From Bacteroidales bacterium (GTDB lineage: Bacteria > Bacteroidota > Bacteroidia > Bacteroidales > UBA1715): a stretch of 8,362 nucleotides of DNA. Positions 1 to 5,066 of the stretch are shown here, one piece after another; position 1 is the stretch's first letter, and every line of letters starts with the position of its first letter. A model generated the notes under the pieces. It worked only from the letters and a program-made list of their open reading frames with translations, was not told the DNA's origin and made no database searches. The translations under genes and the position numbers were made by a program. The stretch covers positions 1-8,362 of the forward strand of contig JAISIO010000074.1 of NCBI GenBank assembly GCA_031262005.1, read 5' to 3'.

Positions 1-112
1 TTTACAAACGAGTTTTTTGAATGCGTGTGTGTCATGACATAAATGAAATACTATTGGATTCACAAAGATACAGTTATTTATTCTGCTTTTGGCGGATTGT
101 TGAAATAAATTC

Positions 113-155
113 AGGGCAAATCGCATCAAAATAGAAACTTTGATATGATTGCCCT
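113..155. repeat. Imperfect hairpin downstream of the flavoprotein gene
   Basis: The left arm, 113-130 (starts AGGGCAAATC), pairs with the right arm, 139-155 (ends GATTGCCCT), around an 8-base loop. The pairing has one bulged base and two mismatches. It is the longest fold-back in the left 200 bases. No run of T follows it on either strand, so calling it a terminator is a guess. It could also be a processed 3' end or the edge of a small repeat element. Confidence 0.35.
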
Positions 156-169
156 ACTCTTAACATACC

Positions 170-195
170 ATAGCAACAATTATATATTTTGCTAT
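170..195 (-). terminator. Weak candidate hairpin after flavoprotein stop
   Basis: The 7-bp arms ATAGCAA (170-176) and TTGCTAT (189-195) flank a 12-base AT-only loop, 14 bases past the stop codon of the leftward flavoprotein gene. The position suits a 3'-end hairpin, but the stem is short and AT-rich and no T-run follows on the minus strand. Low-confidence terminator or mRNA-stabilising hairpin. Confidence 0.25.
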
Positions 196-208
196 TCTTG
201 AAATATAC

Positions 209-772
209 TTATTGCTTACTGCCAACCATACTTATATGTTGCCGAACCCACTGTTCAAAACTATCCAAATATTTTTGCACAAAAGGCAGTGCTTTGTCAA
301 TCAATCCTGTTTCATCAAGCAGCGTTTGCGCAGTACCATAAAATTCGGGCTGGTTCATTACGTGCATATTCAAAAAAGAACATACGGCTCGCAACTGTCC
401 TTGCGCTGCAAATGTTCCGAGTTTTCCAACCGACGCACCCATTATAGCTGCAGGTTTTCCGCCCCAAGTGTTTTGTTCGTAAGGACGACTACCCCAATCA
501 AGAGCATTTTTCAGAACACCAGGAAACGAACGATTATATTCGGGTGTGATTAATAGCACCGCCTGTGAATTTTTTATAACGGCTTTAAATTCATTGACAA
601 TGGGAAGAGTTCCATTATCAATATCTTGCGAATAATATGGTAATTTTTCTATTGCAAATTGAGTGAAAGCAAGAGCGCCGTGGTAATGCTTTTCTATTTC
701 GTTGAATAAACGTTGATTTAATGAATTTTTACTAATTCCGCCTACCAACACGAGTGTTTTTATTGTTTCCAT
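209..772 (-). CDS. NADPH-dependent FMN reductase family flavoprotein
   Basis: This 187-residue protein has the length and layout of the NADPH-dependent FMN reductase / chromate or azo reductase-like family, a flavodoxin-like fold that binds FMN and reduces flavins, quinones or xenobiotics with NAD(P)H in the cytoplasm. The N-terminal phosphate loop is present in altered form: GGISKNSLN at residues 11-19, where the family often has GSxRxxSxN. The second signature is clear: TPEYNRSFPGVLKNALDW at 76-93, the usual FMN ring-binding and dimer segment. A glycine-rich stretch, GGKPAAIMGASVGKLG, lies at 104-119. The actual substrate cannot be told. The ATG at 770-772 is chosen because the first strand begins right after it and a TAnnTTTG promoter element lies 37 bases upstream. 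The gene is transcribed alone, divergently from dnaB, with inverted repeats between them that could bind a redox or drug-responsive repressor (inference). Confidence 0.85.
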   Translation of the reverse strand: METIKTLVLVGGISKNSLNQRLFNEIEKHYHGALAFTQFAIEKLPYYSQDIDNGTLPIVNEFKAVIKNSQAVLLITPEYNRSFPGVLKNALDWGSRPYEQNTWGGKPAAIMGASVGKLGTFAAQGQLRAVCSFLNMHVMNQPEFYGTAQTLLDETGLIDKALPFVQKYLDSFEQWVRQHISMVGSKQ

Positions 773-808
773 AGCTTTTTATCTTTAGATTACTTTTAAT
801 TTAGAATT

Positions 809-816
809 CAAAAATA
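809..816 (-). promoter_or_regulatory. Bacteroidota -7 element for the flavoprotein gene
   Basis: The minus strand reads TATTTTTG, a perfect match to the TAnnTTTG element used by the primary sigma factor of Bacteroidota. Transcription would start near position 803, giving a leader of about 30 bases. No good -33 TTTG lies at the expected distance. Confidence 0.5.
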
Positions 817-825
817 GGAAAATAG

Positions 826-859
826 TTGTTAAAATATTTCGTAACAATTATGAGTTACG
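826..859. promoter_or_regulatory. Overlapping inverted repeats, candidate operator
   Basis: Three related half-sites lie in the divergent region: TTGTTA (826-831), CGTAACAA (840-847) and GTTACG (854-859). They form two perfect 6-bp inverted repeats that share the middle site: TTGTTA-N10-TAACAA and CGTAAC-N8-GTTACG. The cluster lies 10 to 43 bases upstream of the flavoprotein -7 element, where a repressor or activator could act. No regulator gene is in the window. AT-rich sequence makes chance matches common. Confidence 0.35.
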
Positions 860-907
860 GCATAGTTTATACTCAAATGAAACATAATTCATTTTTGTTC
901 AAAACTT

Positions 908-933
908 AATTTTCAATTTTCAATTTTCAATTT
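908..933. repeat. 7-bp tandem repeat TTTTCAA x3
   Basis: Three perfect copies of TTTTCAA occupy 910-930, followed by TTT. They lie directly upstream of the dnaB -7 element and cover the place where its -33 element should be. Similar AT-rich 7-mers are a common intergenic filler in Bacteroidota genomes, and copy-number change by slippage is possible. Confidence 0.6.
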
Positions 934-945
934 GTAATTAAATTG

Positions 946-953
946 TAGCTTTG
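946..953 (+). promoter_or_regulatory. Bacteroidota -7 element for dnaB
   Basis: TAGCTTTG matches TAnnTTTG. At the 18-base spacing seen for the MNT promoter, the -33 position (924-927) holds TTTT, three of four matches. Transcription would start at about 958-960, so the in-frame TTG at 951 cannot be the translation start and the ATG at 972 is preferred. Confidence 0.55.
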
Positions 954-971
954 CACAAATTACGAAACAAC

Positions 972-2510
972 ATGGCAAAAGAATACAATAAACGACCTCC
1001 GCAAAAGCTTGAAATTGACTATGCTGGCAAAATTCCGCCGTTTTCCGAAAGTTTGGAAGAAACAGTACTCGGACAGTTGATGCTCGAGGACGATGCGTTA
1101 TTGCAGGTAATAGAAGATTTGAAACCCGAAACATTTTATAACAAGAAACACCAGATCATATTTTCGGCAATTACTAAAATTAATGCTAATCAAGAACCGG
1201 TAAATATTCAAACCGTAATTGAACAGTTACGTAAAGAGGAAAGTTTGGAGACGGTAGGTGGTGCATTTTTTGTGGCTCAGCTTACACAAAAAGTTTCATC
1301 GGCAGCGCACATTGGGCATCATGCTAAAATGCTTGCGCAAAAATTTATTCAACGGGAATTAATTCGCGTATCGGCGCAAATTCAAGAAAAAGCATTTGAC
1401 CCGGCGGTTGAGGTTGATGATTTGGTGGATTTTTCGGAAACGGAAATTTTTAAAGTTTCCGAAGGGAATATCAAAAAAGCAGCTCTGCCCATTAATTTGG
1501 TTATTGAGCAGGTATTCGATAACATTAAAAAAGCGCAAGAAAACAAAAATACATACAGCGGACAACCGAGTGGATTTACGGAATTAGATGCTATAACGTC
1601 AGGTTGGCAAGCCGGTAATATGATTGTAATAGCGGCTCGTCCGGCAATGGGTAAAACAGCGTTCGTGCTCTCTATGCTGCGTAATATGGCTATTGATTTT
1701 CATGTTCCGGTGGCAATGTTTTCGCTCGAAATGAGCAACGACCAACTTGTAAACCGTCTTATTGTGGGCGAAAGCGAAATTTCACACAATAAGATAAAAA
1801 ATGGTGATTTGACCGAACAGGATTGGACAACATTGTACGCCAGAACAAAAGCTTTGGGAGTTGCTCCGATTTATTTGGACGATACCCCAGCACTTTCCAT
1901 TATGGAATTTCGTGCAAAATGCCGCCGTTTGTATGACAAACATCAAATTCAGTGTATTTTTCTCGATTATTTACAATTGATGACATCGAACAATCCGGCA
2001 AACAGGCAAGAAGAAGTGAGTATGATTTCACGGCAATTAAAAGCGGTGGCTATGGAATTGAAAATTCCGATTATTGCACTTTCGCAATTGAGTCGTGCGG
2101 TGGAAACTCGTGGCGGGAACAAACGCCCGCAACTTTCCGATTTGCGCGAATCGGGAGCTATAGAACAAGATGCCGACTTGGTGCTTTTTATTCATCGTCC
2201 CGAATACTATGGGCAAACTATTGATGAAAACGGAAATTCCACCAAAGGTTTGGCGGAAATAATTATTGCAAAAAACCGTCACGGAGCTGTAGCCGATGTA
2301 GGATTGACTTTTATTCCCGAACTTACCAAATTTACTGATAGAACTGTAGGAGGAGGATTTCCAATAGGCGAAATGCCGGCAGTATCGAATTTCGATGTAT
2401 CAATGGCAAATGCACCGTCGACTTTTGAAACACAAACATTTTCGTCGAAAATGAATGCCACGCAAACACAGGAATTTGATACAACAATTGAAACTGTGCC
2501 TGCGTTTTAG
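972..2510 (+). CDS. dnaB: Replicative DNA helicase DnaB
   Basis: This 512-residue protein is the hexameric replicative helicase that unwinds DNA at the fork and recruits primase. Residues about 20-125 form the helical N-terminal DnaB domain and about 190-450 the RecA-like motor. In the motor, Walker A is RPAMGKT with K228 and T229, the catalytic glutamate is E253 in SLEMS, Walker B is FLDYLQL with D332, the sensor glutamine Q372 lies in ALSQLSR, and the likely arginine finger is R436 in KNRHG. The segment LSDLRESGAIEQDAD is a family hallmark. There is no intein. The tail from about residue 457 to 512 is poorly conserved in style, rich in Thr, Gln, Ser and Ala. The ATG at 972 is chosen over an in-frame TTG at 951 that falls inside the promoter. 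The gene stands alone in its orientation until the MNT promoter. Confidence 0.96.
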   Translation: MAKEYNKRPPQKLEIDYAGKIPPFSESLEETVLGQLMLEDDALLQVIEDLKPETFYNKKHQIIFSAITKINANQEPVNIQTVIEQLRKEESLETVGGAFFVAQLTQKVSSAAHIGHHAKMLAQKFIQRELIRVSAQIQEKAFDPAVEVDDLVDFSETEIFKVSEGNIKKAALPINLVIEQVFDNIKKAQENKNTYSGQPSGFTELDAITSGWQAGNMIVIAARPAMGKTAFVLSMLRNMAIDFHVPVAMFSLEMSNDQLVNRLIVGESEISHNKIKNGDLTEQDWTTLYARTKALGVAPIYLDDTPALSIMEFRAKCRRLYDKHQIQCIFLDYLQLMTSNNPANRQEEVSMISRQLKAVAMELKIPIIALSQLSRAVETRGGNKRPQLSDLRESGAIEQDADLVLFIHRPEYYGQTIDENGNSTKGLAEIIIAKNRHGAVADVGLTFIPELTKFTDRTVGGGFPIGEMPAVSNFDVSMANAPSTFETQTFSSKMNATQTQEFDTTIETVPAF

Positions 2511-2529
2511 ACGTTGATATGAGTGCTTA

Positions 2530-2558
2530 ATTTTCCAATATTTGTTTCTGTGGAAAAT
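2530..2558. promoter_or_regulatory. Inverted repeat around the -33 element of the MNT/HEPN promoter
   Basis: Perfect 8-bp arms ATTTTCCA (2530-2537) and TGGAAAAT (2551-2558) flank 13 bases that contain the -33 TTTG. A dimeric repressor bound here would cover the promoter. It also lies 20 bases after the dnaB stop and could fold in the dnaB mRNA, but it is AT-rich and has no T-run, so an operator is the better guess. Confidence 0.45.
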
Positions 2559-2570
2559 GTTGTATCTTTG
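2541..2570 (+). promoter_or_regulatory. Promoter of the MNT/HEPN operon
   Basis: TTTG (2541-2544), 18 bases, then TATCTTTG (2563-2570) match both parts of the Bacteroidota promoter consensus, and this is the best promoter in the window. The start of transcription is expected near 2576, giving a leader of about 48 bases. Confidence 0.7.
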
Positions 2571-2581
2571 TGAAGTAATTG

Positions 2582-2608
2582 TAAACAATACGATTTATTT
2601 GTTGTTTA
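2582..2608. promoter_or_regulatory. Inverted repeat in the MNT leader
   Basis: Perfect 7-bp arms TAAACAA (2582-2588) and TTGTTTA (2602-2608) flank 13 bases, the same spacer length as the repeat around the -33 element. It lies between the expected transcription start and the MNT start codon, so it could be a second operator or a leader hairpin close to the ribosome site. The two repeats differ in arm sequence, so one protein need not bind both. Confidence 0.4.
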
Positions 2609-2624
2609 GAAAATACTACAACGT

Positions 2625-2939
2625 ATGAAACGACCGAAAATAATAAAAGCGTTACAATCAGTTCTTCACCGAGTTGCTCCGGAAGCTACAGCTATTTTGT
2701 ATGGCAGCGAAGCTCGTGGCGAAGCTCGTCCTGATAGTGATATAGATCTTCTTATTCTTGTTGATAAAGAGAAACTTACATTGCAGGAACAACAAGATAT
2801 AACCTTTCCGCTCTACGATATTGAGGTTGAAAACGGTGTGTTGATTAATCCGTTAGTTGTATTACGCAAACACTGGGAGACTTTGCATAGTATAACACCG
2901 TTTTATAAAAATGTAATGAGAGAAGGAGTTATTCTATGA
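2625..2939 (+). CDS. MNT-type nucleotidyltransferase, putative antitoxin
   Basis: This 104-residue protein is a minimal nucleotidyltransferase of the DNA polymerase beta fold. The core motif LYGSEARGEARPDSDIDLLI (residues 25-44) fits GSx10DxD exactly, with G27, S28 and the metal-binding D39 and D41. A third acidic residue would lie in the strand region IEVENG (66-71), but which one cannot be settled by eye. In characterised HEPN/MNT modules (MntA-HepT) the MNT protein neutralises the HEPN toxin by adding AMP to a tyrosine. The intact catalytic motif suggests an active enzyme. It is the first gene of a two-gene operon, with its own promoter at 2541-2570, and its TGA overlaps the next ATG by 4 bases. 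No strong ribosome site precedes the ATG, as is normal in this phylum. Antitoxin role is inferred from context; the family assignment is firm. Confidence 0.88.
   Translation: MKRPKIIKALQSVLHRVAPEATAILYGSEARGEARPDSDIDLLILVDKEKLTLQEQQDITFPLYDIEVENGVLINPLVVLRKHWETLHSITPFYKNVMREGVIL
2923..2928 (+). promoter_or_regulatory. Shine-Dalgarno site for the HEPN gene
   Basis: AAGGAG lies 7 bases before the ATG at 2936, inside the end of the MNT gene. Strong Shine-Dalgarno sites are otherwise absent in this window. With the ATGA overlap it supports 2936 as the start and translation coupled to the upstream gene. Confidence 0.6.
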
Positions 2940-3343
2940 ATGATGATGAACGCAACGCATTGATTTCCTTACGATTGAAAAATTCTCAATCGCCTCTGTT
3001 GGAAGCAAAATTGTTGATTGAGAACAAGTTTTGGAATGCCGCTGTTAACAGAATGTATTATGCTTGTTATTATGCTGTTGTAGCATTGCTTATTAGCAAA
3101 GGTATTCAAGTGCAAACACACACAGGTGTGAGACAAATGTTAGGATTACATTTTGTGAAAACACATTTGTTATCAAATAAATATAATGCGTTCTTTTCGG
3201 ATTTATTTGCCAAAAGACACAGTGGCAATTACGATGTTTATATTTATTTTGATGAAGAAATAACAACGGCGTTGTATCCGCAAACAATTACATTTATAGA
3301 AACTATCAAAGAATTGATAGCATTGCCGAAGGAAAGTCAGTAA
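2936..3343 (+). CDS. HEPN domain protein, putative toxin partner of MNT
   Basis: This 135-residue all-helical protein matches the HEPN domain family in layout: a helix with NRMYYACYYAVVALL (38-52), a THTGVRQ segment (61-67) and a late helix with the basic motif RHSGNYDVYIY (94-104). Many toxic HEPN RNases carry Rx4-6H. Here the spacing is Rx4Y (R94, Y99), with further tyrosines at 102 and 104, and a histidine directly after the arginine. In the studied HepT proteins the motif is Rx4HxY and the tyrosine is the AMP acceptor. This protein may be an RNase with a variant site, or a non-catalytic HEPN subunit. It starts inside the MNT gene (ATGA overlap), and the tight coupling fits a two-protein complex. 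The gene ends about 50 bases before the next one with no clear terminator, so read-through is possible. Confidence 0.85.
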   Translation: MNDDERNALISLRLKNSQSPLLEAKLLIENKFWNAAVNRMYYACYYAVVALLISKGIQVQTHTGVRQMLGLHFVKTHLLSNKYNAFFSDLFAKRHSGNYDVYIYFDEEITTALYPQTITFIETIKELIALPKESQ

Positions 3344-3393
3344 CTTTCTTCTCTGAAAAAACGGATAATCGTTATAAATCATCAATCATAAAA

Positions 3394-4656
3394 ATGCGCT
3401 TTCTAAAATTACTACTTATTAATTGTTCATTATTCATTGTTAATTGTTCATTAGCCATGGGCTTCCTCATTCCTATGGATAACGTTCAAAAAAACCATTT
3501 AAAAGCATACGGGGTAGTATATTGGGCGTTGCAAAATAATTCTGAGAGCCAATGGCTGCTGAATTATCGAGGTGGTAGTTTTTTATGTGAATATTCGGCA
3601 GCTTTGAAAACGCAATGCGACATTCGTGGTGTGAGTTACGAAATTATTGCCGAGGTAAAATCGGCTCACATTCTTAACGAAATTTCGGGTGAAGATGTCA
3701 ATATGGATGCCGTGAAACTTGAAAAAGCACCGAAAATAGCCGTGTATTCGCCCAAAGATAAACTTCCTTGGGACGATGCCGTAACGCTTGCCCTCACGTA
3801 TGCCGAAATTCCTTACGATGTAATTTATGATGAAGAAATTGTGAGAGGTGATTTATCGAAATACGATTGGTTACATTTGCATCATGAGGATTTTACCGGG
3901 CAATACGGTAAATTTTATGCAAATTATCGCTATGCCGAGTGGTATAAATCACAAGTAGCTAATGCTGAAGCAGCAGCACATGCGCTGGGTTTTATTAAAG
4001 TGTCGCAATTGAAATTATATGTTGTCAAAACCATCAAATCCTATATTGAAAGCGGCGGATTTTTGTTTGCTATGTGTTCAGGAGCTGATACGTTTGATAT
4101 TGCGTTGGCTGCTGAAGGTACCGATATTTGTGATGTGATGTTTGACGGCGACCCTGCCGATCCGCAAGCGCAACAGAAATTGGATTTTACGAAATGTATT
4201 GCTTTTCAAAATTTTACGCTTATACAAAACCCTATGATATACGAATATTCAAATATTGACGTTACTGATACTCGCCGTGTGAATGAGGCGGAAGATTACT
4301 TTACGTTATTTGAATTTTCGGCAAAATGGGACCCCGTGCCCACCATGTTATGCCAAAATCACGACCACATTGTAAAAGGTTTTATGGGGCAAAGTACAGC
4401 GTTCAATAAGTCGCTTATAAAACCACAGGTGCTTATCATGGGCGAAATGCAGGCTGCAAACGAGGCGCGCTACATTCATGGAACACAGGGCAATGGTACT
4501 TGGACTTTTTACGCAGGACACGACCCTGCTGATTATCGCCACTTAGTGGGAGACCCGCCAACGAATTTAGATAATCATAAAAATTCGGCAGGTTATCGCC
4601 TTATTCTCAATAATGTGCTGTTTCCTGCTGCTAAAAAGAAAAAACAAAAGACGTAA
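3394..4656 (+). CDS. Exported Bacteroidota protein, 'asparagine synthetase B'-like, function unknown
   Basis: This 420-residue protein resembles a family found in Bacteroidota and often labelled 'asparagine synthetase B' (recalled, not searched). It lacks that enzyme's features: no catalytic Cys2 and no ATP-pyrophosphatase SGGxDS motif, so the label is probably wrong. Residues 1-21 form a signal peptide: basic start, hydrophobic core, and SLA before a likely signal peptidase I cut after A21. No proper lipobox is present although two cysteines occur. The mature part begins near LIPMDNVQKNHLKAYG. Conserved-looking segments are HLHHEDFTG (161-169), FLFAMCSGADTFD (223-235), which recalls a class I amidotransferase-like elbow around C228, and HGTQGNGTWTFYAGHDP (362-378). 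The Rossmann-like strands KIAVYSP and YDWLHLHH suggest an amidotransferase/ThuA-like fold (inference). The C-terminus is a lysine tail. Expected location is the periplasm. It follows the HEPN gene by 50 bases and precedes the DUF2185 gene by 72. Confidence 0.7.
   Translation: MRFLKLLLINCSLFIVNCSLAMGFLIPMDNVQKNHLKAYGVVYWALQNNSESQWLLNYRGGSFLCEYSAALKTQCDIRGVSYEIIAEVKSAHILNEISGEDVNMDAVKLEKAPKIAVYSPKDKLPWDDAVTLALTYAEIPYDVIYDEEIVRGDLSKYDWLHLHHEDFTGQYGKFYANYRYAEWYKSQVANAEAAAHALGFIKVSQLKLYVVKTIKSYIESGGFLFAMCSGADTFDIALAAEGTDICDVMFDGDPADPQAQQKLDFTKCIAFQNFTLIQNPMIYEYSNIDVTDTRRVNEAEDYFTLFEFSAKWDPVPTMLCQNHDHIVKGFMGQSTAFNKSLIKPQVLIMGEMQAANEARYIHGTQGNGTWTFYAGHDPADYRHLVGDPPTNLDNHKNSAGYRLILNNVLFPAAKKKKQKT
3419..3453. 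repeat. Direct repeat inside the signal-peptide coding region
   Basis: TTAATTGTTCATTA occurs perfectly at 3419-3432 and again at 3440-3453, 21 bases apart start to start, so the repeat stays in frame. It encodes INCSLFI followed by VNCSLAM. AT-rich words of this kind are common as intergenic repeats in Bacteroidota; here one forms most of a signal peptide. Confidence 0.75.
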
Positions 4657-4728
4657 ATTAATCATAACATAAGATTGTAAATAATAAGACTAATACTATC
4701 AATTGAATATCCTAAATTCCTTACTGCT

Positions 4729-5055
4729 ATGAATTCAAAATATATATTGCAAGAGACCGACATTCAAGAATTAATAAAACCTATGGGCTATTGTATAGCA
4801 TCGAACCGCATAACGATAGATGGCGCGAAAGTAGGATTTATGTACCGCGAACCTCGCGAAGATGCCGATGACAGCGGTTGGCGGTTTGTAGCCGGCGATG
4901 AAACGGAGGACTATATGAACGATAATTTGAACTTTATGATGTTCGATGTCAATTATATAGCCAATATTGACCGTGCAATTATTCCTTATGTACACTCTAA
5001 AATCGGCAGTGAATTTGAACGCGAAGAAGGAGCGGATACGTTTCGGAACTATTAA
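4729..5055 (+). CDS. DUF2185 (Imm33-like) small protein
   Basis: This 108-residue soluble, acidic protein matches the DUF2185 family in its characteristic order: CIASNRITIDGAKVGFMYRE (22-41), then SGWRFVAGDETEDYM (49-63), then FDVNYIANIDRAIIPYV (73-89) and IGSEFERE (92-99). There is no signal peptide or membrane segment. Members of this family are predicted immunity proteins (Imm33) in polymorphic toxin systems, but many stand alone with unknown role. No toxin gene is next to it here. It follows the exported protein gene by 72 bases without a clear promoter or terminator, so the two may be cotranscribed. Its stop lies 11 bases from the stop of the convergent phosphatase gene. The ATG at 4729 is the only sensible start, with the domain beginning about 20 residues in. 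Family assignment is from recall of the motif pattern; function is open. Confidence 0.75.
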   Translation: MNSKYILQETDIQELIKPMGYCIASNRITIDGAKVGFMYREPREDADDSGWRFVAGDETEDYMNDNLNFMMFDVNYIANIDRAIIPYVHSKIGSEFEREEGADTFRNY

Positions 5056-5066
5056 TTACACCATTC

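Larger units (their letters stand above)
1..208. other. Gene-free left end
   Basis: No convincing coding region is seen here. Rightward frames open at the left edge close within about 14 codons. One leftward ATG at 33-35 stays open to the edge for only 11 codons, too few to support a gene. The stretch holds two imperfect or short inverted repeats (113-155 and 170-195) downstream of the leftward flavoprotein gene. Neither is followed by a clear T-run, so they are only weak terminator candidates. Confidence 0.6.

Noticed and set aside
1..35. N-terminal piece of a leftward gene running off the left edge
   Set aside because: Only 11 codons are open from the ATG at 33-35, with no promoter element of the phylum's type placed clearly ahead of it.
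951..971. In-frame TTG start extending DnaB by 7 residues
   Set aside because: The TTG is part of the TAGCTTTG promoter element and lies before the expected transcription start, so it would not be in the mRNA. The ATG at 972 gives a normal DnaB N-terminus.
2530..2558. Intrinsic terminator for dnaB
   Set aside because: The stem is AT-rich with a 13-base loop, contains the -33 element of the next promoter and has no T-run after it. An operator reading fits better, though a weak mRNA hairpin cannot be excluded.
3394..3453. Lipoprotein signal peptide because of the two cysteines at residues 11 and 18
   Set aside because: Both cysteines are preceded by asparagine, which does not fit a lipobox (A, G or S at -1). 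A signal peptidase I site after SLA is more likely.
3394..4656. Asparagine synthetase B (asnB)
   Set aside because: No catalytic Cys2 glutaminase N-terminus and no ATP-pyrophosphatase motif are present, the protein is much shorter than AsnB, and it carries a signal peptide.
2625..5055. A recently acquired genomic island or mobile element
   Set aside because: No integrase, transposase, tRNA gene, target-site repeat or marked change in base composition is visible at its edges. The accessory nature of the HEPN/MNT pair alone is not enough.
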